DNA of 64,000 bases, taken from NCBI GenBank assembly GCA_016841485.1, contig JAENZA010000001.1:120255-184254 (forward strand), given 5' to 3'. Below, piece by piece: positions 26,231 to 35,534 of the stretch. The notes below the pieces were generated by a model, which worked only from the letters and a program-made list of their open reading frames with translations, did not search any database and had not been told where the DNA came from. The stretch is from Methanobacteriota archaeon (GTDB lineage: Archaea > Halobacteriota > Methanomicrobia > Methanomicrobiales > Methanomicrobiaceae). Positions within the stretch are counted from its first letter, which is position 1, and each line of letters begins with the position of its first letter. Made by a program: the position numbers and the translations under genes.

Positions 26231-26320
26231 GGTACCCTCTTCAAAGCTGATTGTCCTCTTTCTGACAAGTTTCATCTCTCAGACTTACCCACCCGGAAAT
26301 AATCGAACCGAAACCGGGAT

Positions 26321-26890
26321 TTATTCGCATCCCCGCACTGCAGCAATAAACCGGCGCACCTTCTCCGGGTCCTTTATTCCCGGGGCGGATTCGACCCCGC
26401 TTGCTACATCAACTGCGAACGGGCGGACCAGACGAATGGCTTCGCAGACATTGTCGGGAGTAAGGCCTCCCGCAAGAATGACCGGGACGGTGGACTTCTG
26501 AGTTACATGCCTGGCATATTCCGCATCAAAGAGCCTACCATGACCCCTGCTGCTGTCGATGATGACAGCATCCACATCATCCGGGATGCTTTGACCCGGT
26601 TCGAGCACACGGACTACACATACATCCCCCGGCACTGTCAGGGGATGTGATACCTGGATTGCGTCCGGATCAATTTTGAGAATGGTGAGGAGATCTTCGT
26701 GTGATGTGGTATGGGTGACACAGACTTTTACCGTCGATGGTTTGAGTGCCTGAAATATTTCCATCGCCTCTTCGGTATCTATCTCTCTCCTGGAATCACT
26801 AAAGAGAATGACACCAATGGCATCCGCACCAGCAGCTTCAGCGGCAAGGGCGTCTTCTTTTTTCGTAATTCCACAAATTTTTATTCGCAT
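26321..26890 (-). CDS. trpF: Phosphoribosylanthranilate isomerase
   Basis: ATG 26890 with GGTGA immediately upstream is the likely start (189 residues); the GTG at 26899 is alternative. The TIM-barrel motifs are present: RIKICGITKKEDALAA with the catalytic Cys, GVILFSDSRR, and VILAGGLTPDNVCEAI plus VDVASGVESAPGIKD for phosphate binding. It performs the Amadori rearrangement in tryptophan synthesis. No other trp gene is in the window, so it stands alone. Confidence 0.93.
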   Translation of the reverse strand: MRIKICGITKKEDALAAEAAGADAIGVILFSDSRREIDTEEAMEIFQALKPSTVKVCVTHTTSHEDLLTILKIDPDAIQVSHPLTVPGDVCVVRVLEPGQSIPDDVDAVIIDSSRGHGRLFDAEYARHVTQKSTVPVILAGGLTPDNVCEAIRLVRPFAVDVASGVESAPGIKDPEKVRRFIAAVRGCE

Positions 26891-27101
26891 ATTCACCACT
26901 GCGTTCCATTTTCGTCACCATGCCATTCAACATTATCATCCTTCAAATGGAAATTCGCCATTTTTTAGCCTTTCTCTGTATATGAACGAGATAAGACCCT
27001 TTTCAAAAGATGGGGTGCTTTTCACGGCAGCGTCACCGGTTCTGTTCTGTTGCTAACCAACACTATTTTTGGTAGACCCCTCATCAGATTTGTCACAGAT
27101 G

Positions 27102-27107
27102 AAAAAA
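27102..27107 (-). terminator. Oligo-T terminator after the ubiX-ubiD-aconitase X cluster
   Basis: Six T (TTCTTTTTTC on the minus strand) lie about 10 bases after the stop of the aconitase X gene and probably end the three-gene transcript. Confidence 0.5.
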
Positions 27108-27117
27108 GAAAGCCGAA

Positions 27118-28293
27118 TCAGGTTTTTGAAACAGCTTCGGCGATACATTCCTCGAGTGTGCCGATACGGGATCTCGCACCGCACATATTCGGGACATAGG
27201 CAAGTGCTTTTCCTGAATTCACCATAATGGCATCGAACCGCTCCATCGCCGGAGAGACCACCATACAGGTGTCGGCCCACACACGTGCTCCGCTCTTTTC
27301 AATGGTCGCCACCGCTGCACGGTTCGCCTCCATCACACCTCTTGCCGCAAAGACAAAGAGGGGTTTTACCACTTTTTTGCCCTTCAGGAGTGATGCAATG
27401 GCGTCGAGTTCATCCTCCGAACAATGCGGGCACCCAATGGCAACGGCATCGACAGGATCCCCCCCATAGAGCGCCTGAACATCAGAAACTGAAATAGCAA
27501 TCGTTTCCAGTGCCGAGAAATCCCCACCTCGTTCGCTGAGTACCCGCGACTCCGGTGTAATGCCCTCCACATGGTACAGCGCCACGGCCCCAGTGGCAGC
27601 CATCGCAGCCCCCAGTGCCTTGAGCTGATCACGGTTCGGACGGATACCGCGGAACAGCGGGATGCGGTTGCCGACCTCTTTTCCGGCAATATAGCCAAGC
27701 GCCCCATACTGGTCAGGGTGGAGAGCGTCTGCACCCTCAACCTCGATGATGACTTGGGGCATCCTGTTTTCCCAGACATGAAGCCCATAATACGGGGTTT
27801 TTCCAATGATCGCGGCTGCAAGTGCAGAGGGTCCGCCTTCACGGTTTGTCCGTGCACCGATGACGGAATTCGCATAGCTGACCGCCGACGATTCGGACCA
27901 GGCGAGATGGTCGCCATAGCGGGTGATATTCAGGTAATACGGGGTACAGGTGCACTCCAGTTTAATCCCGAGACGGCGGTACGCATCGATGACTTCCAGT
28001 TGCTTGGCGGCAAAGTCCTCGTCTATTCCCATCTCACGCCACCCTTCACGGGACATCCCTATCGGATTGAGAACGGTCGGGACCGCAACCCTGGCATCGA
28101 GGCTTCGAATCCACTCGAGCCCCCATTCACCGATGGTCTTGTAGGAGGCGCCTGCCACCTGGGCACTGGTGATCGGCACCATCTTTTCAGCCCCGAACAC
28201 CTTCCCGAGAGCGACGAGAATTTCCATCATCTTCCGGCGCGTCTCACCATATTCGCCGGCGAGAATTTTTTCGTCTTCTGCTTCAAGATACAT
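27118..28293 (-). CDS. Phosphomevalonate dehydratase large subunit (aconitase X)
   Basis: ATG 28293 (MYLEAEDEKILAGEYG) is five bases after the upstream ubiD stop; GTG 28308 is the alternative. The 391-residue product is an aconitase X (DUF521) catalytic subunit. Iron-sulfur cysteines are in LECTCTPYY, IGCPHCSEDE and PNMCGARSR. In archaea this enzyme dehydrates mevalonate 5-phosphate to trans-anhydromevalonate 5-phosphate. The two genes upstream encode a UbiD decarboxylase and its flavin prenyltransferase, which complete the next step to isopentenyl phosphate. The small subunit (DUF126) is not in the window. The assignment rests mainly on this gene neighbourhood. Confidence 0.85.
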   Translation of the reverse strand: MYLEAEDEKILAGEYGETRRKMMEILVALGKVFGAEKMVPITSAQVAGASYKTIGEWGLEWIRSLDARVAVPTVLNPIGMSREGWREMGIDEDFAAKQLEVIDAYRRLGIKLECTCTPYYLNITRYGDHLAWSESSAVSYANSVIGARTNREGGPSALAAAIIGKTPYYGLHVWENRMPQVIIEVEGADALHPDQYGALGYIAGKEVGNRIPLFRGIRPNRDQLKALGAAMAATGAVALYHVEGITPESRVLSERGGDFSALETIAISVSDVQALYGGDPVDAVAIGCPHCSEDELDAIASLLKGKKVVKPLFVFAARGVMEANRAAVATIEKSGARVWADTCMVVSPAMERFDAIMVNSGKALAYVPNMCGARSRIGTLEECIAEAVSKT

Positions 28294-28298
28294 TTGAT

Positions 28299-29540
28299 TC
28301 AGTCCCACTGCGCACGAATAAATTTCTCTTCTTCACCCATGACCATTGTGGCATCGATGCCCATCTTGACATTCACCCCGTCACCCGTCCGGCACGGATC
28401 CAGCGAAGATCCGCGGACACCTTCGATGATCATCACATCCCGGTCCGCCCGTACGCGGGTTGCCACGGCATATTCCACATCCTCCATATCAAATGGGTCG
28501 ATATCCTCATCGATAACGACCACGTGCTTGAGAGAGGTGTGCGCTGCAAATGCTGCCATGATCGCATTTTTTGCATCTCCCTGCGTGCTTTTCTTCACCT
28601 GGATAACGGCATGGAGATATCCGGCACCCCCGGTGGTAAGCACCACATTCCTGACTCTGGTGACCCCGGCGACGGCCCGGAAGATCTTCGGTTCATAGGG
28701 CATACCCATCAGGATTTTATGCTCATTGCCGCCAGGAAGAATGCCGTGGAAGATGGGATCCGGTTTGGTATGCATCCCGGTAATCGTGATGACCGGACCC
28801 TGCCGGACGGGGTCATAGGTCCCGGTAATATCGACAAACGGACCCTCATCCGTCGTCTCGCCCCCTATGTACCCCTCAAGAACAATCTCCGCGTCAGGAA
28901 CCCGAATCCCGTTCGGACATTCGTACAGCGGCATCTCCCCACCCAGAAGTTCTGCGGCATACATCATCTCCTTTCCTTCAGGTACCCGGGTGCAGGAGGC
29001 AAAGGTAACCGCAGGATGCGTCCCTATGGTGATCGCCACCGGAAGGGACTCCCCCTCGGAGAGGGCCTGCGAAAGGAGATTGTGGGTATGCCTGCCCTCT
29101 ACAATCCGCGCTGCCAGATGATCGTCATCCAGCACCAGCATCCGGTGAATCGACGCGTTCTCTGTTCCCCCATATGCCGAATAGACCACCGCCGATGTCA
29201 GATATCTGCCGGCATCCAGAGGATAGTGCTTCATCACCGGCAGTTCGGTAAGAGCAGGTGCCTGCATGGAAAGGCTGCCACCGTCGGTCGTCCTGCCGGC
29301 ATAGTTCTTCTCAGCTAGCCGATGGACAACCTCACGCTCAGGAATGCCAAGGGCAAGGGCGAGGGAACTGCGGGATGCGGTTACATTCATGACACCCCTC
29401 CCCATGCCCTCCAGATCATGGAAGAATACCAGGTCATCCGTTGTACTGGCAATCTTCGGGGCTTCATAGACCGTTGAGATTGGTTCTTCGAAGTCAACGA
29501 CCTTTCCGGCCTCCCGCATCGCCTCGATGAACCTACGCAT
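28299..29540 (-). CDS. UbiD-family decarboxylase, probable anhydromevalonate phosphate decarboxylase
   Basis: ATG 29540 overlaps the ubiX stop by 8 bases and gives MRRFIEAMREAGKVVDFEEP, 413 residues; the track's upstream start is inside ubiX. UbiD features are visible: FHDLEGMGRGVMNVTASR, VAITIGTHPAVTFASCTRVPEGKEM, AEIVLEGYIGGETTDEGPFVDITGTYD and VVIDEDIDPFDMEDVEYAVATR. UbiD enzymes use prenylated FMN made by UbiX for reversible decarboxylation. Next to an aconitase X this points to the archaeal mevalonate branch rather than ubiquinone or aromatic metabolism. Confidence 0.87.
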   Translation of the reverse strand: MRRFIEAMREAGKVVDFEEPISTVYEAPKIASTTDDLVFFHDLEGMGRGVMNVTASRSSLALALGIPEREVVHRLAEKNYAGRTTDGGSLSMQAPALTELPVMKHYPLDAGRYLTSAVVYSAYGGTENASIHRMLVLDDDHLAARIVEGRHTHNLLSQALSEGESLPVAITIGTHPAVTFASCTRVPEGKEMMYAAELLGGEMPLYECPNGIRVPDAEIVLEGYIGGETTDEGPFVDITGTYDPVRQGPVITITGMHTKPDPIFHGILPGGNEHKILMGMPYEPKIFRAVAGVTRVRNVVLTTGGAGYLHAVIQVKKSTQGDAKNAIMAAFAAHTSLKHVVVIDEDIDPFDMEDVEYAVATRVRADRDVMIIEGVRGSSLDPCRTGDGVNVKMGIDATMVMGEEEKFIRAQWD

Positions 29541-30087
29541 CCTCTCCTCCCCATCGTGAACTGAGATCATGTTCGATACCCAGGTGATCCAGCACCCGGG
29601 CGACCACCATGTCTACCAGGTCATCGATGGTCTTGGGTTTGGTATAAAACGCAGGGGAGATGACCATCACGGTTGCGCCTGCTTCGTCGGCCGCCAGCAT
29701 ATTTCTCAGGTGAATACGCGAGAGCGGCATCTCGCGTGGCATCAGAAGGCAGGTCCGTCCTTCCTTGAGGCAGACATCCGCGGCCCGGGTGATCAGGTTG
29801 TCCGAAACACCGGCCGTGATGGCGGCAAGGGTCTTCATGCTGCAGGGCACGACAACCATCCCGTCATAGCGGAATGACCCGCTTGCAAGTGCGGCAAACA
29901 TATCATCATTTTCTGCATAGACCGCATCAAACCCGGTCAGATCGACATCTTCAAGCTGCGCAATCCTCTCTGCAACATCAGAGATGATGATGTGCACCTC
30001 TGCTGCCGGGGTCAGTATCTCCAGAAGCCGCCGGGCATATATAATCCCTGACGCACCGGTAACTGCGACTACGTATTTTTTCTTCAT
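29533..30087 (-). CDS. ubiX: Flavin prenyltransferase UbiX
   Basis: A 184-residue flavoprotein starting MKKKYVVAVTGASGIIYARRL, the FMN-binding start of UbiX/Pad1, with VVVPCSMKTLAAITAGVSDNLITRAADV and LMPREMPLSRIHLRNM. It joins dimethylallyl phosphate to reduced FMN to make the prenyl-FMN cofactor needed by the UbiD protein encoded directly downstream. First gene of the ubiX-ubiD-aconitase X operon. Confidence 0.93.
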   Translation of the reverse strand: MKKKYVVAVTGASGIIYARRLLEILTPAAEVHIIISDVAERIAQLEDVDLTGFDAVYAENDDMFAALASGSFRYDGMVVVPCSMKTLAAITAGVSDNLITRAADVCLKEGRTCLLMPREMPLSRIHLRNMLAADEAGATVMVISPAFYTKPKTIDDLVDMVVARVLDHLGIEHDLSSRWGGEDA

Positions 30088-30102
30088 GATCCCCTCCTTA
30101 TC

Positions 30103-31311
30103 CTAATAGATTAGTCTGTACTGCTTAGTGGGCTTTTTGATGGAAAGTACCTCAGAAGCCGCATCCTCCACCATTTTCCTCTGGTCAGGCAGGGTGTACA
30201 CACCCAGACGCCACTGAAGTTTCCGGGTTTCATTGAGTGTCCTCATGAGTGGTGATAGTTCATCAAGACTCGTAAGGTCATGATGATTTTCCACCTGAAC
30301 ACCCATCCGCATATCCGAGGGAAATGCGGGGATGTCCACGAGAACGCTTTCCTCTCTAACACCTGCATGATCTGCGATCTCTGCAGCGATGAGTCTTCCT
30401 TTCCCGGAGGTGACCTCCTGTGCGTATGATGCGGGATTGACCCGGTCATTTCCGACATACAGGGCACGTTTATAGAGACGGCGTGTCTTCAACCTCTCAG
30501 CCATATCTCTGGCTATGGCCGACGAAGAGGCAAGAAGCGTACTGAAAAAGGCATCATCGTCCATTGCAAAGAGCGTTGCTGCATCGGTGGTGCCGCTCTC
30601 TTCAATATGGCACTTCAGTGCAAAGATCGCCATCGCCTCGGCGATGCGGGACACATGGTGGAAATAGACTGCTGGTCGCATCAGCGTGCGTGCAATCAGA
30701 AGGGATTCCGCCGAATTTATTCCACTTTCCCGCAAATGGAGACCAGATTCCTGGTTATACGCAGTACTGTGGATGAGGCGGTCGGGGTCGACCGTGCCGT
30801 ATGGGACGCCCGTATAATGGGCATCCCGCATCAGGTAATCCATACGATCGACATCAAGGTCACCATGAATGATCCCTGCAAGAGGATGGTCGCCATTGAC
30901 GATCTCACATAGTTCCCCGGGTTCGATGCCCGCGCAGTCCAGTGCTTCACCAACTCTCTCCTGTCCCACAATATGCGAGATATCCTGATGACCACGTCCG
31001 CAGTATTCCTGCATCAGAGACTCAGTGGCATGGGAGAAGGGGCTATGCCCCACATCGTGTAAAAGACCGGCAGCTCTGACCAGAAGTCTTTCATCCCCGC
31101 TTAGATCAAGATGTGCTGCCATCGATCCTGCCAGATGCATGGTTCCGAGCGAATGTTCGTACCGGCTATGGTTCGCCCCCGGATAGACCAGATGGGAGAA
31201 ACCAAGCTGACGAATGTAACGCAACCGCTGGACCGGAGGTGCATCGAGAAGGGGAAGAAGCTCATGTTGTACGCGCACATGCCCGTGCACGGGGTCCTTT
31301 ATCGTCTTCAT
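30103..31311 (-). CDS. HD-domain phosphohydrolase (COG1078-like)
   Basis: A 402-residue protein starting MKTIKDPVHGHVRVQHELLPLLD. The metal-binding HD motif is complete: RYEHSLGTMHLA, AAGLLHDVGHSPFSHATE and the later Asp in GDLDVDRMDYLMRDAHYTG. This is the SAMHD1/dGTPase-like group, which removes triphosphate from deoxynucleotides; the substrate here is not known. It starts 15 bases upstream of the ubiX end region in the same direction and is divergent from cofD. Confidence 0.83.
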   Translation of the reverse strand: MKTIKDPVHGHVRVQHELLPLLDAPPVQRLRYIRQLGFSHLVYPGANHSRYEHSLGTMHLAGSMAAHLDLSGDERLLVRAAGLLHDVGHSPFSHATESLMQEYCGRGHQDISHIVGQERVGEALDCAGIEPGELCEIVNGDHPLAGIIHGDLDVDRMDYLMRDAHYTGVPYGTVDPDRLIHSTAYNQESGLHLRESGINSAESLLIARTLMRPAVYFHHVSRIAEAMAIFALKCHIEESGTTDAATLFAMDDDAFFSTLLASSSAIARDMAERLKTRRLYKRALYVGNDRVNPASYAQEVTSGKGRLIAAEIADHAGVREESVLVDIPAFPSDMRMGVQVENHHDLTSLDELSPLMRTLNETRKLQWRLGVYTLPDQRKMVEDAASEVLSIKKPTKQYRLIY

Positions 31312-31334
31312 TCGCGCCCTTTGTTAAGAATCAA

Positions 31335-31343
31335 CATATATTT
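31335..31343 (+). promoter_or_regulatory. TATA-like element upstream of cofD
   Basis: CATATATTT lies 22 bases before the cofD ATG in the short divergent gap with the HD gene. Given the usual 25-base spacing from TATA box to start site, the transcript would be nearly leaderless. Confidence 0.4.
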
Positions 31344-31365
31344 GTTGATAAAACTATTGTGTGAC

Positions 31366-32259
31366 ATGTTAACTTTCCTCTCCGGCGGAACAGGCACGCC
31401 CAAACTTATTCGCGGATTTCGCACGTCCTATGCCGACCATGACATGGCGGTGGTCGTAAACACCGCCGAGGATATGTGGTTCTCCGGGAGCCACCTCTCC
31501 CCTGACATCGACACGGTGATGTATCTCTTTGCGGACATGCTGGATACCGTACGGTGGTGGGGAATCGAGGATGACACCACCCACACCTCTGATTTTCTGA
31601 AGAAGATCGGATTTCCCGAAAAAGTCACCCTTGGAGATCTGGACAGGGCGGTCAATATTGCCCGTGCCGAGATGCTGAGATCCGGGAAGACCCTGACCCG
31701 TGCCACACACACACTGTGTATCCATCTTGGGGTGGATGCCACCGTTCTTCCGATGTGCGACACTGAAGTAACCACCTGTATCAGAAGCGGGGAGGAGATC
31801 CTCCATTTTCAGGATTACTGGGTAGGGCGGCGTGGAAAGGTTGAGATTTCCGAGATCATGCGCACATGTGAAGTGCCTCCCGTGGCAACCAGGGAAGTTC
31901 TCATGGCAATACGGGACGCTGATGCCGTAATTATCGGGCCATCAAACCCGGTGACAAGTATTTCCCCCATTCTCGAATGTGAAGGCGTCGTTGAGGCACT
32001 ACGGGATCAGACGGTTGTGGTCGTCAGCCCCTTCATTGGCGATGCCCCTGTCAGTGGACCCGCAGCGGCACTGATGGAGGCATGGGGCATGGCCCCCAAC
32101 TCTGCATCTACCTTTGACCTGTACCGCGAATTTGCGGACATCTACATCCAGGACATACGCGACCCGAATGCGCTCCCGGATGCAATACAGATGGATACCC
32201 TGATGACCGACCTTGAGGCTGCCACTTCCCTTGCGGAAGAAATACAGGCATACCTCTGA
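31366..32259 (+). CDS. cofD: 2-phospho-L-lactate transferase CofD
   Basis: ATG 31366 gives MLTFLSGGTGTPKLIRGF, 297 residues; the long track extension upstream covers the divergent HD gene. The GGTGTPK substrate loop, VVVNTAEDMWFSGSHLSPDIDTVMY and IIGPSNPVTSISPIL are hallmark CofD motifs. It transfers the phospholactyl group from lactyl-2-diphospho-5'-guanosine to Fo, giving F420-0, the core of the hydride carrier used throughout methanogenesis. It is followed after 27 bases by a membrane protein and then by a divergent paralogue of itself. Confidence 0.95.
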   Translation: MLTFLSGGTGTPKLIRGFRTSYADHDMAVVVNTAEDMWFSGSHLSPDIDTVMYLFADMLDTVRWWGIEDDTTHTSDFLKKIGFPEKVTLGDLDRAVNIARAEMLRSGKTLTRATHTLCIHLGVDATVLPMCDTEVTTCIRSGEEILHFQDYWVGRRGKVEISEIMRTCEVPPVATREVLMAIRDADAVIIGPSNPVTSISPILECEGVVEALRDQTVVVVSPFIGDAPVSGPAAALMEAWGMAPNSASTFDLYREFADIYIQDIRDPNALPDAIQMDTLMTDLEAATSLAEEIQAYL

Positions 32260-32286
32260 GAAGATGTCTCCCTGATGTGAACACGG

Positions 32287-33276
32287 ATGAGTGCTGACTA
32301 CTATGCGTTCTGTGCTATCGATCAGGCTGTTGCACGGACGAAAAATATTCTCATCCCCGTTAAGCGGGGAGTGTGGCTGCGTCTTGCTCTGATCGCCTTC
32401 TTTGTTGGCGGCAGCTTCGGCGGAATTGAGACGACCTGGCAGGAAAACCACTCTTTCCCGCAAAATATCCCCGCTATCGACCCGGCAGGTATCGGTCCGG
32501 AATTGCTCACAATTGTTGCGGCAATTATTGCCTTTGGACTTTGTTATGCCCTCATATCAGGCATATTCCAGTTCATATTCTTTGATGCGATACGTGACGA
32601 TAACATTGTCATCAAACAATATTTCAGCAGGGAAATCGGAAACGGCCTCAGGTATTTCTGTTTTATCTTTGCAATATCAGTGATATTCTTTACACTTCTG
32701 GCAATACCCGTCGCGCTCATCCTTTCCGGTGGAGCCCCCGTTGGTACGGGAACGTTCGCACAGCGGGCATCCCTTGTTCTCGGCTATGTTGCCTATGCAA
32801 TGGCACTGGGTATTCCCTATCTGGTTCTGGTCCTCTTTACCACCGATTTTGTCGTTCCAATTATGCGTCTTGACAACTGCGGAATCCTTGCAGGATGGAG
32901 GCGGTGTTTCATGCTCTTCAGGGGACGATGGAGCCAGGCGGTAGTATATACAGGTATGAAAATACTCTTCCTACTTGTCATGGGCATTATCGTTGGAATT
33001 CTGGTCGGCATCGCTGCCGTTCTTCTCGGCATCCCCGTGTTCCTGCTGGTCGCAGCTACCGGATGGGCGCCAATCGGCATCGGGCCGTATACGGTTCTTT
33101 TTGCAGTCTATGTCAGCTCCGTGGTGTTCCTGGGTCTTCTCTTCAGCGTTCCGTTCATCACTTTTTTCCGGTGCTACTCGCTCTATGTTCTGGGAGGCCT
33201 GAACAGGGCATATGCGGTCTTTGACAGTTCCACGAAAACTCCCCGGACCGGTGATAACAACAATGATGCGAATTAA
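32287..33276 (+). CDS. Polytopic membrane protein (DUF7544-like)
   Basis: A 329-residue protein with about six hydrophobic segments (for example LLTIVAAIIAFGLCYALISGIF, FIFAISVIFFTLLAIPVALIL, LGIPYLVLVLFTTDFVVPIM, and a long Gly/Ile/Val-rich segment near 240). Between the helices, CGILAGWRRCFMLFRGRW resembles the glycerophosphodiester-type membrane domains and a family I recall as DUF7544 in haloarchaea and methanogens. No catalytic motif is evident. Its place between two cofD-like genes, with gaps of 27 and 21 bases, suggests co-transcription. Confidence 0.7.
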   Translation: MSADYYAFCAIDQAVARTKNILIPVKRGVWLRLALIAFFVGGSFGGIETTWQENHSFPQNIPAIDPAGIGPELLTIVAAIIAFGLCYALISGIFQFIFFDAIRDDNIVIKQYFSREIGNGLRYFCFIFAISVIFFTLLAIPVALILSGGAPVGTGTFAQRASLVLGYVAYAMALGIPYLVLVLFTTDFVVPIMRLDNCGILAGWRRCFMLFRGRWSQAVVYTGMKILFLLVMGIIVGILVGIAAVLLGIPVFLLVAATGWAPIGIGPYTVLFAVYVSSVVFLGLLFSVPFITFFRCYSLYVLGGLNRAYAVFDSSTKTPRTGDNNNDAN

Positions 33277-33297
33277 CGGATACAACGGAACCGTGCC

Positions 33298-34203
33298 ATG
33301 ATTACAATACTTGCAGGCGGCCGGGATACCCTGAAAATTCTTTCGGGAATGCGATGCATCCTCGATGATCATCAGGTGACGGTTATCTGCTCCACCGCTG
33401 ACGGGAGGTGGGGCCCTTCGGGGCTTTCCCTGCCAGGCATTGACGGTGTCATCTATCTCTATGCAGGTATCCTCAATGAACGGGCGTGGCAGGGTATTGA
33501 TGGTGACACTTTGGTAACCGCAAATGCCCTTGAACGTATCGGACATCCCGAATATCCTGCATCCGGAGACCGGGCACGGGCACTCCATATTATGCGCTCA
33601 TTACTCCTGGATGAGGGATGTTCCCTTACACAGGTGGTCATAGATGGGGCTGTGGGGTACCATGTTGAGGCCTCGATTCTTCCGGTGGCCGATAGTATCC
33701 CGGAAACCCTGGTCTCCACCGATACGGGGGACAGCCTCACACTACCGGATTACCACGAAGTGTACGGAGCAGAGAGGCAGGCCCATGGATGTTCTCTGAT
33801 CCTGCGTCGTCCCCCCCCGGCGACGGACACTGCACTGCAGGCAGTGCGGGATGCAGACGTGGTCATACTCGGACCGGGAAATCCGGTGACTTCGATAGTA
33901 CCTATTCTGGCCTGCAAAGGAATGCACGATGCACTGAACAGGGCAAAAGTCATCGCCTATGCACCTTATACACGGGAACGGGCAGCGATGTGGAGAGAGA
34001 AAAGGTATGAAAGTCCTGAGCATGTCACCCTCCCTCTCTTGGGAGGGTATGCAGACATCATCATTGCCGATACGAAGGATCCTGCGATTATCGACGGATC
34101 ACTCAGGATGGATACGAGAACGGATACAAAAAGGCAGCGGGAATCCCATGCCTGGGACCTTCTGGCAACAGCACGAAGCCTTACCTGCAAAGGAAGGCTA
34201 TAA
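33298..34203 (+). CDS. Divergent CofD-like paralogue
   Basis: A 301-residue protein that aligns with CofD over its whole length but has lost key motifs. It begins MITILAGGRDTLKILSGM where CofD has GGTGTPKL; the NTAEDMWFSG segment is STADGRWGPSG; VIYLYAGIL replaces VMYLFADML; yet ILGPGNPVTSIVPIL is retained nearly intact. The fold and part of the nucleotide site are probably kept while the Fo/phospholactate site has changed. It may act on another substrate or be regulatory. It is the last gene of a cofD-membrane protein-cofD-like trio and converges with a secreted-protein gene. Confidence 0.8.
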   Translation: MITILAGGRDTLKILSGMRCILDDHQVTVICSTADGRWGPSGLSLPGIDGVIYLYAGILNERAWQGIDGDTLVTANALERIGHPEYPASGDRARALHIMRSLLLDEGCSLTQVVIDGAVGYHVEASILPVADSIPETLVSTDTGDSLTLPDYHEVYGAERQAHGCSLILRRPPPATDTALQAVRDADVVILGPGNPVTSIVPILACKGMHDALNRAKVIAYAPYTRERAAMWREKRYESPEHVTLPLLGGYADIIIADTKDPAIIDGSLRMDTRTDTKRQRESHAWDLLATARSLTCKGRL

Positions 34204-35445
34204 TCACCCGATTAAATCATTCACCGCATCTGCAAGCTGATTAACATATTCCACACCGGCGGAGATGCCGCCCCATAACATCCCCAGAAGATTCGTGATG
34301 CCCGAGAGGCCAAAGTCTTCAGAACCAGGTACAGGTGTCATTGCCGGATCGATGATAATGGGTGTTCCGGCAGCAGTAGGTTCCAGATTCGATGAGGGAG
34401 TATGCGAAATCTCTCCGGAAGTGCCGGTTCCCTCTGTCAGGGATGCCAGGTACTCCCGGGAATCCTCAGCTTTCGAACGAGCCTTCTGCGCATATGACAG
34501 GGCAGAGAGATCATCACCGCTGTTTTTCTTCTCCTGAGCCAGTATCATATATGTTCTGGCGCTCTCCAGCCGGGACTGTACCAGCATCGCCCCCTCGCTG
34601 CTATAGCCCGGGGAGTGTCCATATTGCACGAGGAGTTCCTCGGTCCGGGAAATAGCAGTTTCAGCCGACGAAACCGTTTGAAGATACATTCTTTCCGAGA
34701 GACACGAAGTAGCATCGCCAATCAGGTCCCCTGCAGAGGTTATTGCAGCATAAGCATCTGCAGGGGGCAGCGTTGCAGATGCGACAATAAGATCCTGCGC
34801 ATCAGCATACGCTTCCTGCGCCTCGGCGGTATCTGTTCCCTCTGCATAGGCCGTCCGGATGAGGCCTCCCAGATTCTCGAGGTCCGACTCGGCAGTCTCT
34901 CTCAACGCAGTGACATCGGCGGCAGTAAGAACCACGGTTGTGACTTCGACTGTATCCAGGACCGTTATGCCGTCCGCAGCAATATGGTCAATGCTCATCA
35001 GCCTCTGTTCACCAGAGCCATAGAACCCTTCTGAGACGGTCCCGTTCAGGTGCACAATAAGTTTGGTAAATCCGCTGTTGAAAAGCTCGAACCCGGTTAT
35101 TCCGGCGTATCGTCCCGACCTCTGGACCTCACCAACCGTTCGCCCGTCACTCAGAATCTCTACCTCCCACCGGGCATCAGAGAGTCCGGTCGTAAGATCC
35201 ATATATTCACTCATTGAAGATACCGAATAGATCACCTCCACATAGACGGATGCCTCATCTCCAACAATCAGCGTTTTCCCGGGGGAGATCACCGGGTCAC
35301 CGGCAGTCTGGAGGGCTACCGCAGGGAGCACAGCAATGCTGCATATGAAGAGCATGAAGAGGGAAATGAGGGGAATATAACGTACATATCTCCGTGTTTT
35401 ATCCTGGCATCTGGACATCAGAAGAGTATCTTTTCGAATAACCAT
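34204..35445 (-). CDS. Exported protein of unknown function
   Basis: A 413-residue protein (start ATG 35445, or ATG 35418 nine codons later). A signal peptide is clear: a basic start, then YIPLISLFMLFICSIAVLPAVALQ. Residues 40-150 look like a beta-sandwich; residues 160-320 are Ala/Glu-rich helices (AEAQEAYADAQDLIVASA, LARTYMILAQEKK-like repeats) suggesting a coiled coil; then a Ser/Thr/Pro linker and an amphipathic C-terminal helix. I do not recognise the family. It likely sits on the outer face of the membrane or in the S-layer space. Confidence 0.7.
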   Translation of the reverse strand: MVIRKDTLLMSRCQDKTRRYVRYIPLISLFMLFICSIAVLPAVALQTAGDPVISPGKTLIVGDEASVYVEVIYSVSSMSEYMDLTTGLSDARWEVEILSDGRTVGEVQRSGRYAGITGFELFNSGFTKLIVHLNGTVSEGFYGSGEQRLMSIDHIAADGITVLDTVEVTTVVLTAADVTALRETAESDLENLGGLIRTAYAEGTDTAEAQEAYADAQDLIVASATLPPADAYAAITSAGDLIGDATSCLSERMYLQTVSSAETAISRTEELLVQYGHSPGYSSEGAMLVQSRLESARTYMILAQEKKNSGDDLSALSYAQKARSKAEDSREYLASLTEGTGTSGEISHTPSSNLEPTAAGTPIIIDPAMTPVPGSEDFGLSGITNLLGMLWGGISAGVEYVNQLADAVNDLIG

Positions 35446-35534
35446 TTAACTTCATCTTTTTAGACCATTTATGCAGATTCGACGGCATATCCAATCAACG
35501 GAGTTTCGGAGATGTGCGAAAGATTCAGACACTG

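Noticed and set aside
31366-34203. cofD duplication taken as an assembly artefact
   Set aside because: The two copies are far too different in sequence, and a separate membrane-protein gene lies between them.
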